From CAWHNT01 sp963830775 (GTDB lineage Bacteria; Pseudomonadota; Alphaproteobacteria; Geminicoccales; Geminicoccaceae), in contig CAWHNT010000035.1 of assembly GCA_963830775.1 (NCBI GenBank), positions 62,001-126,000 of the forward strand: a stretch of 64,000 nt of DNA. Reading direction: 5' to 3'. Positions 9,625 through 19,352 of the stretch are shown here, piece by piece (the stretch's first letter is position 1; each line of letters opens with the position of its first letter). A program made the position numbers and the translations under genes. Below the pieces are notes generated by a model. That model was not told where the DNA came from. It worked only from the letters and a program-made list of their open reading frames with translations, and did not search any database.

Positions 9625-9660
9625 TGCCGATGCACGAGCGCCAGGGTGGCTGGTCCGCCC

Positions 9661-11070
9661 CTACTCCTCCCCCTCCGACCCGAGATCGCCCAGCCCGTAG
9701 CGGCGGAGCTTGACGTAGAGGCTCTGGCGGCTGAGGCCCAGGATCTCGGCGGCCGAGGCGCGGTTGTCGCCGGTGATCTCGAGCGCGGCCTCGATGCACA
9801 GGCGCTCGATCACGTCCGTGGTCTCGCGGACAAGGTCCTTCAGCGGGACGCGGCCCACGAGCTCGGTGAGCTGCTCGACCGAGCGCGGCAGCTCGCGGGC
9901 GGCGCGCGTCTCGGCGGGGAGGCGGCGGCCGACCGCACGGATGGTGAAGCCGAGGCAGGGCTGGTCGCCCTGCGTCACCGCCACCCCGGAGACCTCGATC
10001 TCGGCCGCGACCCCGTACTCGCCGCGCAGCGTGGTCGCGAACAGGCGGACCATGCCGTGCTGGCGCAGGTTGGCGATCAGCACGTTGAGGTCGACGCCGG
10101 GCCGGCCCAGCCAGCGGTCGAGCGTCTCGCCCCTGGCCTGCTCCTCGGTCGCGAGCTGGGCCAGGTCGAGGAAGGCGCCGTTGGCGGCGAGGATCCGGCC
10201 GTCCAGGCCGGTGACCACGACCGCGTCGGGCCCGCTCTCCACGATCTGGAGCAGCCTGGCGTGGATCGGCGTCAGGGCCGATGCCGGGGCATCGGCTTCG
10301 GCCGGGGCGACGCGGATGAGGAAGAGGGGAGCGCTCTCCTGGCGGAAGAGGGAGATGGCGACGGTGCATTCCCGGTCACCCTCGGCAAGGTGCCCGCGCA
10401 CGGTCTCGGGCCGGCCCGTCACCCGGACCCCGGCCAGGGCCGTGAGCAGGGTCTGGGCACTCTGCGCCTCGAAGCCTTCCGGGAAGGTCTCGCCGGTGGC
10501 GGCACCGCCCAGGAGCTGGGCCGCGGCCGGGTTCGCCTCGACCACCTTGCGGCTCGCGGCATCGACGATCAGCACCGCCTCCGAGGTCATCTGGAAGAGG
10601 AGGCGGTAGCGCATCTCCATCTGGCGCAGGCGCGCATAGTCGCGCTCCATCGCCTGCTGCACGTCGACCAGCCGCTGCTGCAGCTGGGCCGTGGCCTGCA
10701 GGTCGCGGCCGACCGCCACCATCCGGCCGTCGCGGCCGACCCGCATGGTGGCATAGAGGACGGGGAGGTCGGGGCCGCGCGGCCTGGGGTGGTTGACCTG
10801 GCGCCAGCGCGAGGCCTTGCGGACGCCGGCCTCCTTCAGGAGGGCCTCGATCTTCGGCCGGCTCTCGACCGTGACCGTGTCGATCCACCGCCGCCCGATC
10901 CACTTGCGATGGAGGTCGGCTGCTATCTGCTCGCCGCTGACCGTGAGGTCGCGGACCACCCCCGCCTGGTCGATCACCAGCACGATGTCGGCCGCCACCG
11001 CGAGCAGGGCTGCCGCCAATTCGGCGTCGAGGACGCCAAGTGGCTCTCGGGATGGGTTCACGTGAGGCAA
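9661..11070 (-). CDS. ppsR: Transcriptional repressor PpsR/CrtJ (PpsR1)
   Basis: PpsR is the aerobic repressor of photosynthesis genes; it binds TGT-N12-ACA palindromes. This 469-residue protein has an N-terminal PAS-like domain, a glutamine-rich helical linker (QQRLVDVQQAMERDY), two further PAS domains (YRLLFQMTSEAVLIVD and LLQIVESGPDAVVVTGLDG) and a C-terminal Fis-type helix-turn-helix. Cys425 (ERLCIEAAL) occupies the position of the redox-active HTH cysteine of Rhodobacter PpsR/CrtJ, and two other cysteines are present. The gene follows ppaA on the same strand, with a PpsR-like palindrome between them that suggests autoregulation. Confidence 0.93.
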   Translation of the reverse strand: MPHVNPSREPLGVLDAELAAALLAVAADIVLVIDQAGVVRDLTVSGEQIAADLHRKWIGRRWIDTVTVESRPKIEALLKEAGVRKASRWRQVNHPRPRGPDLPVLYATMRVGRDGRMVAVGRDLQATAQLQQRLVDVQQAMERDYARLRQMEMRYRLLFQMTSEAVLIVDAASRKVVEANPAAAQLLGGAATGETFPEGFEAQSAQTLLTALAGVRVTGRPETVRGHLAEGDRECTVAISLFRQESAPLFLIRVAPAEADAPASALTPIHARLLQIVESGPDAVVVTGLDGRILAANGAFLDLAQLATEEQARGETLDRWLGRPGVDLNVLIANLRQHGMVRLFATTLRGEYGVAAEIEVSGVAVTQGDQPCLGFTIRAVGRRLPAETRAARELPRSVEQLTELVGRVPLKDLVRETTDVIERLCIEAALEITGDNRASAAEILGLSRQSLYVKLRRYGLGDLGSEGEE

Positions 11071-11193
11071 GCCCCTTCACCGGTGCTGCACTGTCAGCCC
11101 CGGAACGATCGAGACCAGCCTCCTTAATCAACATGGCGGGAACCGCCATGCACCACTTCTTTGCTCAAAGCATAGCGTAGCACCGACAGGTTT

Positions 11194-11211
11194 TGTCAAG
11201 CGGAGCTTACG
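11194..11211. promoter_or_regulatory. Candidate PpsR operator upstream of ppsR1
   Basis: TGTCA-N8-TTACG fits the PpsR consensus TGT-N12-ACA except for the last base (G for A). It lies in the ppaA-ppsR intergenic space, about 125 bases upstream of the ppsR start, where autoregulatory binding would be expected. Confidence 0.45.
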
Positions 11212-11245
11212 TCCGGCGACCCTGACGGATTGTCGTAGGGCGGGG

Positions 11246-12139
11246 TCAGCCCGCTCGGGTCAGCAGGCTCAACAGGTTCTGCGCCTGCAGCGGTGCCTGC
11301 CGCGCGTCGCGTGCGGTGGCGTCGGCACCGACATGGGCCACGAGCTCGGGATGGCCGGTGAACAGCGGCCCGCCGACCATGACGCCCACGCCGCGGTTGC
11401 GCGACGCCCGGCGGGCTGCCCGGATGCTGGCCGCCAGGAGATCGAGGCGGGTGCCGCAGCTGGCCGAGAAGCCGACCACGGCGAAGGACTGGTCGCGCAT
11501 GGTGCGGACCAGGTCCTGGCGGGTGTCGACCTCGGTGCCGCACACGTCCCAGCCGGCCCGGCGGAAGAACTCGGCCACCATGAAGAGCCCGAACGAGTGC
11601 TGCTCCCCGGGCACGGGGATGAGCAGGACGCGGCGGCCGAGGACCGGCTGCGCCATCTCGCTGTGGAAGGCGTGGCTCAGCTCGCGCAGCACCTGCTGCA
11701 GGCGGCAGAGCCCGATGGTGACCTGGGTGAAGTCGCACAAGTCGGCTTCCCACAGATCGCCCAGATGGCGGGCGGTGGGGGCCAGGAGGTCGAGATAGAG
11801 GGTCTCGATGGAAGCACCGCGGACCCGCATCGCCTCGACATGCGAGGAGGCCATGGCGGGATCGGCGGCCAGCACCAGTGCTGCGAGCTCGCCCACATCC
11901 TGTGCCGTCGGCATCCAGGCGACGGTCGGGGGCTCGAGAACCGGGTCGGCTCTGCGTGCCAGCACGAGGCGCGGGACGATCTCGACCTCGATCGTGCGCG
12001 CGAGGCGCGCCAGCCGGCAGGAGACCTCGTCGCTCCGGGCCACGAGATGCGGCCGGGTGATCGGTCTAGGCTCGTCGGCTGCCTGCTCGGGCAGCTCACC
12101 ATAGTCCCCCATGACGACCCGTCTGCCCAGGCCTGCCAT
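11246..12139 (-). CDS. ppaA: Cobalamin-binding antirepressor PpaA/AerR
   Basis: PpaA/AerR modulates PpsR/CrtJ and uses a cobalamin-binding SCHIC-type domain to sense light. In this 297-residue protein the diagnostic PGEQHSFG motif is at residues 177-184, with His181 as the expected cobalt ligand. It is followed by the B12-fold segments AGWDVCGTEVDT and FAVVGFSASCG. The start at 12139 is preceded by GGGAGGT about 8 bases upstream. An internal Met (MGDYGEL, residue 10) could give a shorter form, as known for AerR. It lies head-to-head with bchF and upstream of ppsR1, the conserved ppsR-ppaA-bchF order. Confidence 0.9.
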   Translation of the reverse strand: MAGLGRRVVMGDYGELPEQAADEPRPITRPHLVARSDEVSCRLARLARTIEVEIVPRLVLARRADPVLEPPTVAWMPTAQDVGELAALVLAADPAMASSHVEAMRVRGASIETLYLDLLAPTARHLGDLWEADLCDFTQVTIGLCRLQQVLRELSHAFHSEMAQPVLGRRVLLIPVPGEQHSFGLFMVAEFFRRAGWDVCGTEVDTRQDLVRTMRDQSFAVVGFSASCGTRLDLLAASIRAARRASRNRGVGVMVGGPLFTGHPELVAHVGADATARDARQAPLQAQNLLSLLTRAG

Positions 12140-12289
12140 TCTTGTGACCTCCCTACCGACAAGCCAGCCTTACACTTCCTTTAAAAGCGTCTCAACCCGG
12201 AGACTGCTTCAGCGAGTCATTTTTAGCGTAAGACAACAAAGGTATAGCGCTAACCACCTGATTCAAAAGCCTTATTGTTGGATCCCGAC

Positions 12290-12307
12290 TGTCATCTCAA
12301 CATTACG
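12290..12307. promoter_or_regulatory. Candidate PpsR operator upstream of bchF
   Basis: TGTCA-N8-TTACG again matches TGT-N12-ACA except for the final base. A second near-match, CGT-N12-ACA, overlaps it at 12306-12323 and ends in the TTGACA of a likely -35 element (12318-12323) for the bchF superoperon. Two closely spaced PpsR sites over a promoter is the usual arrangement for cooperative repression. Confidence 0.5.
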
Positions 12308-12317
12308 TCTCGTTGGG

Positions 12318-12346
12318 TTGACATACCGGCTGCAAGCGGGCTAGCC
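12318..12346 (+). promoter_or_regulatory. Candidate sigma70-type promoter of the bchF-hemA superoperon
   Basis: A consensus -35 hexamer TTGACA at 12318-12323 is followed, 17 bases later, by a weak -10-like CTAGCC at 12341-12346. It is the only such pair seen upstream of bchF. It overlaps the second PpsR-like palindrome, which would allow steric repression. Confidence 0.4.
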
Positions 12347-12384
12347 TCGCATGGATGGCAGCAACAGGCGTGGGGAGGAGCGCG

Positions 12385-12903
12385 GTGCCGTATCGTCGCC
12401 TCCGGCGCGCAGGGCAGGGGTCTCTCTACACCGCCCAGGAACGGCAGCGGCGGGATGCCTCCCCCTGGACCACGGTGCAGGGCGTGCTGGCCCCGATCCA
12501 GTTCCTCGTCTTCCTGGCGAGCCTGGCCCTGGTGCTGCGCTACCTCGCCACCGGCGAGGGGCTGGCCCTGGCCACCGCCTCGATCGTGGTCAAGACCCTG
12601 GTCCTCTATACGATCATGGTGACCGGCTCGATCTGGGAGAAGGAAGTATTCGGCTGCTATCTCTTCGCGCGGCCGTTCTTCTGGGAAGACGTCGTCAGCA
12701 TGCTGGTGCTGGCGCTGCACACGGCCTACCTCGCCGCCCTCTTCCTTGATGCCCTGACCCCGCGCGAGCAGATGCTGCTGGCCCTTGCGGCCTACGCCAC
12801 CTACGTCGTCAACGCCGCCCAGTTCCTGCTCAAGCTGCGCCAGGCCCGGCTTCAGGGCTCCCCGGCCACCGAGCACGGGCCGGCCCTGGGGCTCGCCGGA
12901 TGA
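12385..12903 (+). CDS. bchF: 3-vinyl bacteriochlorophyllide hydratase BchF
   Basis: BchF hydrates the C3 vinyl group of (bacterio)chlorophyllide, a step towards the 3-acetyl group of bacteriochlorophyll a. The 172-residue membrane protein contains SLYTAQERQRRDASPWT, VQGVLAPIQFLVFLAS and GSIWEKEVFGCYLFA, all conserved in the family, with four hydrophobic segments. The GTG start at 12385 was chosen because AGGAG lies 5 bases upstream and the length then fits the family; an ATG at 12355 has no such site. The TGA overlaps the bchN ATG (ATGA). It heads the large rightward superoperon. Confidence 0.92.
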   Translation: MPYRRLRRAGQGSLYTAQERQRRDASPWTTVQGVLAPIQFLVFLASLALVLRYLATGEGLALATASIVVKTLVLYTIMVTGSIWEKEVFGCYLFARPFFWEDVVSMLVLALHTAYLAALFLDALTPREQMLLALAAYATYVVNAAQFLLKLRQARLQGSPATEHGPALGLAG

Positions 12904-14182
12904 GCGCCGTCCCGTCCAGCCGCGTCAGGCCGGCTGCGACGAGCCCGCGATCTTGCGCGAGCGCGGCCAGCGCGAGGTGTTCTGCGGCCTCACCGGCATC
13001 ATCTGGCTGCACCGCAAGATCCAGGACGCCTTCTTCCTCGTGGTCGGCTCGCGCACCTGCGCGCACCTGATCCAGTCGGCGGCCGGGGTGATGATCTTCG
13101 CCGAGCCGCGCTTTGCCACCGCCATCATCGAGGAGCGCGACCTCGCGGGCCTGGCCGATGCCAATGACGAGCTCGACCGCGTGGTCGGACGGCTCCTCGA
13201 GCGGCGCCCCGACATCAAGCTGCTCTTCCTGGTCGGTTCCTGCCCCTCCGAGGTGATCAAGCTCGACCTCTCGCGCGCGGCCTTGCGCCTGTCGCGGACA
13301 TGGTCGCCGCAGGTGCGGGTGCTGAACTACTCGGGCAGCGGGATCGAGACCACCTTCACGCAAGGCGAGGATGCCTGCCTTGCGTCGCTGGTGCCCGAGC
13401 TGCCTGACGAGGCGTCCGGTGCCGAGCCGTCGCTGCTGGTGGTCGGTGCCCTGGCCGAGGTGGTCGAGGACCAGCTTGGCCGCCTCCTGGCCGAGCTCGG
13501 CATCGGCAACGTCCACTTCCTGCCGCCGCGCCGGGCGGACCTGCTGCCGCCCGTGGGGCCGCGCACAAGGGTGCTGCTGGCCCAGCCCTTCCTGGCCGAG
13601 ACCGCACGGCTCCTGGAGGAGCGCGGTGCCCGCCGTCTCCCGGCTCCCTTCCCGCTCGGTGCCGAGGGCACCACGCTCTGGCTGCAGGCCGCCGCCGACG
13701 CCTGGGGCGTGCCGGCCTCCCGATTCCGCCACGTCACGGCCGCGGCCCGTGGCCGGGCGGAGACTGCGCTTGCGCGCTGCCGGTTTCGCCTCGCCGGCAA
13801 GCGCGTCTTCTTCTTCCCCGATTCCCAGCTCGAGCCGCCCTTGGCCCGGTTCCTGGCCCGCGAGATGGGGGTGGAGCTGGTCGAGGTCGGGACACCCTAC
13901 CTGCACCGCCAGCATCTGGCCCTGGAGCTGGCGCTGCTGCCGCCCGGCACGTTCCTCAGCGAGGGCCAGGACGTGGAGCGGCAGCTCGACCGGGCCCGTG
14001 CGGCCCAGCCCGACCTCACCGTCTGCGGCCTGGGCCTCGCCAACCCGCTGGAGGCCATGGGCCTGACCACGAAATGGTCGATCGAGCTCCTGTTCACGCC
14101 GATCCAGGGCTACGAGCAGGCGGCCGACCTTGCCGAGCTCTTCATCCGGCCGCTCGAGCGCCGCACCCGGCTGGCGGCCTAG
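12900..14182 (+). CDS. bchN: Dark protochlorophyllide reductase subunit BchN (frameshift near N-terminus)
   Basis: BchN and BchB form the NB component of the nitrogenase-like, light-independent protochlorophyllide reductase; the subunit supplies three Cys ligands to the NB 4Fe-4S cluster. The cysteines in REVFCGL, SRTCAHLI and VGSCPSEV are visible, as is VLNYSGSGIETTFTQGED. The expected ATG at 12900 (overlapping the bchF stop) is out of frame with the rest. One base is missing between 12903 and 12926, before QAGCDEPAILRERG. With that repaired the protein is about 427 residues, as usual. The alternative, an in-frame TTG start at LRERG, would be unusually short. Confidence 0.9.
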
Positions 14183-14187
14183 CGCCC

Positions 14188-15694
14188 ATGCAGCTCACAC
14201 TCTGGACCTACGAGGCACCGCCCCATGTGGGTGCCATGCGCGTCGCCACCGCCATGGAGGGCGTCCACTACGTCCTGCACGCGCCGCAGGGCGACACCTA
14301 CGCCGACCTCCTCTTCACCATGATCGAGCGGCGGCAGAAGCGCCCGCCGGTCACCTACACCACCTTCCAGGCCCGCGACCTCGGCGGCGACACGGCCGAG
14401 CTGTTCAAGAACGCCGCCCGCGAGGCCTACGAGCGCTTCCGGCCGCAGGCGATGATCGTGGGCGCCTCCTGCACGGCCGAGCTGATCCAGGACGACCCGG
14501 GCGGGCTCGCCCGGGCCCTGAACCTGCCGATCCCGGTGGTGCCCGCTGGAGCTGCCGGCCTACCAGAAGAAGGAGAACTGGGGGGCGGCCGAGACCTTCT
14601 ACCAGCTCGTGCGGGCCCTGGCCGAGGCGCCGGCCGAGCGGCCGCGGGGCCGCCCGACCTGCAACATCCTGGGGCCCACGGCCTTGGGCTTCCGGCACCG
14701 GGACGACGTGCAGGAGGTGAGCGGGCTGCTCACCCGGCTCGGCGTCGAGGTCCGGGTCACGGCCCCGATGGGCGCCACCCCCGCCGACCTTGCCCGGCTG
14801 GGCGAGGCCAGCTTCAACGTCGTGCTCTATCCCGAGATCGCCGGCACGGCGGCCCGCTGGCTGGAGCGCAGCTTCGGCCAGCCCTGGACGCGCACCGTGC
14901 CGATCGGCGTGGCCGCCACCGCCGAGTTCGTGGCGGAGGTGGCGCGGATCGCCGGCGTCGACCCGGCACCGGTGCTCGACGGCGAGCCCTCGCGCCAGCC
15001 CTGGTACTCGCGCTCGGTCAATTCGACCTACCTCACCGGCAAGCGCGTCTTCGTCTTCGGCGACGCCACGCACGCCATCGCCGCGGCCCGCGTTGCCGCC
15101 CACGAGCTGGGCTTCACGGTGGTGGGTCTCGGCACCTACAGCCGCGAGCTTGCCCGCGAGGTCCGCGAGGCCGCCAAGGGCTACGGCATCGAGGCGCTGA
15201 TCACCGACGACTATCTCGAGGTCGAGGCCCAGGTGGCGGCCCTCCAGCCCGAGCTCGTGCTCGGCACGCAGATGGAGCGGCACATCGCCAAGCGGCTGGG
15301 GATCCCCTGTGCCGTGATCTCGGCCCCGGTGCACGTCCAGGACTTCCCCGCCCGCTACTCGCCGCAGATGGGCTTCGAGGGGGCCAACGTCCTCTTCGAC
15401 ACCTGGGTCCATCCGCTGATGATGGGCCTGGAGGAGCATCTGCTGGGCATGTTCCGCGAGGACTTCGAGTTCCACGACGAGGCAGCACCCTCGCATCTGG
15501 GTGCCACGTCCCCGGTTCCCGTGCCGGCCGGTCCCGCCGGCTGGGCGCCCGAGGCCGAGAAGGAGCTGCTCAAGATCCCGTTCTTCGTCCGTGGCAAGGC
15601 GCGCCGCAACACCGAGCGCTTTGCCGAAATGCAGGGTGTGCCTCTGATCACCGTCGAGACCCTCTACGATGCCAAAGCGCACTACGCCCGCTGA
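14188..15694 (+). CDS. bchB: Dark protochlorophyllide reductase subunit BchB (one frameshift)
   Basis: BchB is the catalytic partner of BchN; it shares the 4Fe-4S cluster (Asp ligand) and binds protochlorophyllide. It starts MQLTLWTYEAPPHVGAMRVA and contains MIVGASCTAELIQDDPGG. After a one-base insertion near 14543 it continues LELPAYQKKENWGAAET and keeps the family sequence to AHYAR. The corrected protein has 501 residues. The C-terminal portion (residues about 430-500) includes EKELLKIPFFVRGKARRNTE, the helical region that covers the substrate pocket. The 3' end overlaps the start of bchH by 26 bases. Confidence 0.92.
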
Positions 15695-18600
15695 GACGTG
15701 CGCGGTGCGCATCGTCGTCATCACGCTGGACAACCACCTGGCCGGTGCCGTCGAGCGCGCGGCCATCACCCTGCGCCGCGACCTGCCGGGCCTCACCTTG
15801 TGCCTGCACACGGCGGCCGAGTGGGGCCAGGACCCGGGTGCGCTGGAGCGCTGCCGCGAGGACATCGAGCAGGGCGACATCATCCTGGTCACCATGCTGT
15901 TCATGGAGGACCACATCCAGGCCGTGCTGCCCTGGCTGCAGGCGCGGCGCGACCAGTGCGACGCCATGATCGCCGGCATGTCGGCAGGGGAGGTGATCCG
16001 CCTCACCCGGCTCGGCCGCTTCCGCATGGACGGCCCGCAGAGCGGCGCCATGGCGCTCCTGAAGCGGCTGCGCGGCGGCAAGCAGGGCTCCGGGGCCAGC
16101 TCGGGTGCCAAGCAGATGGCGATGCTCCGCCGCCTGCCGCGCATCCTGCGCTTCATCCCCGGCACGGCCCAGGACGTCCGCGGCTATTTCCTGACCCTGC
16201 AATACTGGCTGGCGGGCTCCGACCAGAACGTGGCGAGCCTCGTCCGCTTCCTGGTCAACCGCTATGCCGACGGCGACCGGCGCCACCTGCGCGGCACCCT
16301 CAAGGTCGACCCGCCGGTCGAGTACCCGGATCTCGGCGTCTACCACCCGCGCCTGCCGGGCCGGATCGCGGACAGTGCCCTGAAGCTGCCGCAGCCTCCG
16401 GGCCAGCGGCGCGGCACGGTGGGCCTGCTCGTGATGCGCTCCTACGTGCTGGCCAGCAACACCGCCCACTATGACGGGGTGATCGCCGCCCTCGAGTTCC
16501 GGGGCCTGGCCGTGATCCCGGCCTTCGCCAGCGGGCTCGATGCCAGGCCAGCGGTGGAGAAGCACTTCCACCAGGACGGCCGGCCGGCGGTCGATGCCGT
16601 GGTCTCGCTCACCGGCTTCTCGCTCGTGGGCGGGCCCGCCTACAACGACAGCAAGGCCGCCGAGGAGATGCTGGCCGGGCTGGACGTGCCCTACCTCGCC
16701 GCCCACGCGGTCGAGTTCCAGACCCTGGAGCAGTGGCAGGGCTCCGAGCGCGGCCTGATGCCGGTCGAGGCCACCATGATGGTGGCGATCCCGGAGCTGG
16801 ACGGTGCCACCGGGCCCGCCCTGTTCGGCGGCCGCTCGTCGGCGGCACCGCTGGAGCGGGCGCGCGACATGCAGGGCCATGCCGAGCGGGCGCACGCGCT
16901 GGCCGCCCGCGTGGCCCGGCTGGTCGAGCTGCGGCGCACGGGCCCGGCCCAGCGCAAGGTCGCCATCGTCCTCTTCAACTTCCCGCCCAACGGCGGCAGC
17001 ACCGGCACCGCCGCCTACCTCTCGGTCTTCGCCTCGCTTTACAACACGCTCCGCGCCATGCGCGACGCTGGCTACGCGGTCGAGGTGCCGGCCAGCGTGG
17101 ACGCCCTCCGCCAGCGGATCCTCGGCGGCAACAGCGGCCGCTTCGGCACGGACGCCAACGTCACCGCCCGCATCCCGGTCGACGACCATGTGCGTCGCGA
17201 GCGCTGGCTGCCCGAGATCGAGGCCCAGTGGGGGCCGGCGCCCGGCAAGAAGCAGGCCGACGGCGGCTCGATCTTCGTGCTCGGCGAGCGGTTCGGGAAC
17301 GTGCTGGTCGGCATCCAGCCCGCCTTCGGCTACGAGGGCGACCCGATGCGGCTCCTGTTCGAGAAGAGCTTCGCGCCGACCCACGCCTTCTCCGCCTTCT
17401 ACCGCTACCTGCGCGAGGATTTCGGGGCCCACGCCGTGCTCCATTTCGGCACCCACGGGGCGCTCGAGTTCATGCCCGGCAAGCAGACGGGCCTGTCCTC
17501 GGCCTGCTGGCCGGACCGGCTGATCGGCGATCTCCCGAACTTCAACCTCTATGCCGCCAACAACCCGTCCGAGGGCATGATCGCCAAGCGGCGGGCGGCG
17601 GCGACGCTGGTCAGCTACCTCACTCCCCCTGTGGCCCAGGCCGGCCTCTATCGCGGCCTGCTCGACCTCAAGGCCTCGGTCGAGCGCTGGCGCACCCTGC
17701 CGCCGGACGGCGGCGACGAGCGCCCGCAGCTTGCCCAGCTCATCCAGAGCCAGGCGGCCCAGCTCGAGCTGGCCCAGGCCGAGCCGCTCTGGAACGGCGA
17801 TGCCGAGGCCCGGGTGGGCGTGCTGGCCAATGCCATCCTGGAGCTGGAATACACGCTGATCCCGCACGGGCTGCACATCGTGGGCGAGCCGCCCTCGGCC
17901 GAGGAGCGGGTCGACCTGCTGCTGGCGGTGGCCGAGGCCTCGCACGGCGCCAAGCCGGAGCGGGCCGATATCGAGGCGCTGGTCCAGGGACGGGTCGTCC
18001 CTGGGGAGAGCCCGAACCTGCTGCACCATCTGGCCCTGACCAACCGCCTGCTGGCCGAGGACCACGAGCTGCCGGGCCTCCTCAAGGCGCTGGACGGGCG
18101 CTTCGTCCGCCCGGTCCCGGGCGGCGACCTGCTGCGCACGCCCTCGATCCTGCCCACCGGCCGCAACCTGCACGGCTTCGACCCCTTCCGCATCCCCAGC
18201 GCCTTCGCGGTGGCCGACGGTGCCCGGCAGGCGGCCCGGCTGCTGGCCCGGCACGCGGCCGAAGGCAACCCGTTCCCCGAGTCGGTGGCCCTCATCCTGT
18301 GGGGCACGGACAACCTCAAGAGCGAGGGTGGCCCGCTGGCCCAGGCGCTGGCGCTGATCGGTGCCAAGCCGCGCTTCGACAGCTACGGGCGCCTTGCCGG
18401 TGCCGATCTCATCTCCCTGGAGGAGCTGGGCCGGCCGCGGGTCGACGTGGTGACCACGCTTTCGGGCATCTTCCGGGACCTCCTGCCGCTGCAGACCCGG
18501 ATGCTGGCCGAGGCCTCCTACGTCGCGGCCTGCGCCGACGAGCCCTTGGAGCAGAACTTCGTGCGCAAGCACGCGCTCCAGTACCAGGCCGAGCATGGCT

Positions 18601-19352
18601 GCGATTTCGAGACCGCGGCTTTACGCGTCTTCAGCAATGCCGACGGGGTCTACGGCTCGAACGTCAACCAGATGGTCGACAGCGGCTGCTGGAGCGACGA
18701 GGACGAGCTGGCCGAGACCTACACCCGCCGCAAGTGCTTCGCCTATGGCCGCTCCGGCCAGCCGGTCCGCCAGGCGGCCCTCCTGCAGAGCGTGCTCGCC
18801 CACGTCCAGCTCGCCTACCAGAACCTGGAATCGGTCGAGCTCGGGGTGACCACGGTCGACCATTACTTCGACAGCCTGGGCGGGATCAGCCGCGCCGTGG
18901 GGCGCGCCAGGGGCGAGACGGTGCCGGTCTATATCGGCGACCAGACCCGGGGCGAGGGCACGATGCGCACGCTCGCCGAGCAGGTGGCGCTCGAGACCCG
19001 GACCCGGATGCTGAACCCGAAATGGTACGAGGGCATGCTCCGGCATGGCTACGAGGGCGTGCGCCAGATCGAGGCGCACGTGACCAACACCATGGGCTGG
19101 TCGGCCACGACAGGGCAGGTCGCACCCTGGGTCTACCGGCAGCTCACCGAGACCTACGTGCTCGATCCCGAGATGCGCGAGCGGCTGGCGGCCCTCAACC
19201 CCAAGGCCTCGGCCAAGGTCGCCGACCGCCTCCTGGAAGCGCACGAGCGCAGCTACTGGTCGCCCGACGCGGCGATGCTCGAGGCCCTGCAGGGCGCACG
19301 CGACTCGCTGGAAGACCGGCTCGAAGGCATTGTTGAAGGGATGGCAGCGTGA
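15669..19352 (+). CDS. bchH: Magnesium chelatase subunit BchH
   Basis: BchH is the 1227-residue porphyrin-binding subunit of Mg-chelatase, which inserts Mg2+ into protoporphyrin IX with BchI and BchD (not in this window). The CobN/BchH family regions are continuous with no break. They include IVLFNFPPNGGSTGTAAYLS, HFGTHGALEFMPGKQTGLS, NNPSEGMIAKRR and the C-terminal TNTMGWSATTGQVAPW. It begins inside the bchB 3' end, and its TGA overlaps the GTG of bchL. It is one of the few long genes here without a frame error. Confidence 0.95.
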   Translation: MPKRTTPAETCAVRIVVITLDNHLAGAVERAAITLRRDLPGLTLCLHTAAEWGQDPGALERCREDIEQGDIILVTMLFMEDHIQAVLPWLQARRDQCDAMIAGMSAGEVIRLTRLGRFRMDGPQSGAMALLKRLRGGKQGSGASSGAKQMAMLRRLPRILRFIPGTAQDVRGYFLTLQYWLAGSDQNVASLVRFLVNRYADGDRRHLRGTLKVDPPVEYPDLGVYHPRLPGRIADSALKLPQPPGQRRGTVGLLVMRSYVLASNTAHYDGVIAALEFRGLAVIPAFASGLDARPAVEKHFHQDGRPAVDAVVSLTGFSLVGGPAYNDSKAAEEMLAGLDVPYLAAHAVEFQTLEQWQGSERGLMPVEATMMVAIPELDGATGPALFGGRSSAAPLERARDMQGHAERAHALAARVARLVELRRTGPAQRKVAIVLFNFPPNGGSTGTAAYLSVFASLYNTLRAMRDAGYAVEVPASVDALRQRILGGNSGRFGTDANVTARIPVDDHVRRERWLPEIEAQWGPAPGKKQADGGSIFVLGERFGNVLVGIQPAFGYEGDPMRLLFEKSFAPTHAFSAFYRYLREDFGAHAVLHFGTHGALEFMPGKQTGLSSACWPDRLIGDLPNFNLYAANNPSEGMIAKRRAAATLVSYLTPPVAQAGLYRGLLDLKASVERWRTLPPDGGDERPQLAQLIQSQAAQLELAQAEPLWNGDAEARVGVLANAILELEYTLIPHGLHIVGEPPSAEERVDLLLAVAEASHGAKPERADIEALVQGRVVPGESPNLLHHLALTNRLLAEDHELPGLLKALDGRFVRPVPGGDLLRTPSILPTGRNLHGFDPFRIPSAFAVADGARQAARLLARHAAEGNPFPESVALILWGTDNLKSEGGPLAQALALIGAKPRFDSYGRLAGADLISLEELGRPRVDVVTTLSGIFRDLLPLQTRMLAEASYVAACADEPLEQNFVRKHALQYQAEHGCDFETAALRVFSNADGVYGSNVNQMVDSGCWSDEDELAETYTRRKCFAYGRSGQPVRQAALLQSVLAHVQLAYQNLESVELGVTTVDHYFDSLGGISRAVGRARGETVPVYIGDQTRGEGTMRTLAEQVALETRTRMLNPKWYEGMLRHGYEGVRQIEAHVTNTMGWSATTGQVAPWVYRQLTETYVLDPEMRERLAALNPKASAKVADRLLEAHERSYWSPDAAMLEALQGARDSLEDRLEGIVEGMAA

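Noticed and set aside
15648..18596. A 982-codon leftward open frame opposite bchH.
   Set aside because: It is a shadow of bchH; the forward frame matches BchH end to end and the reverse product has no family-like sequence.
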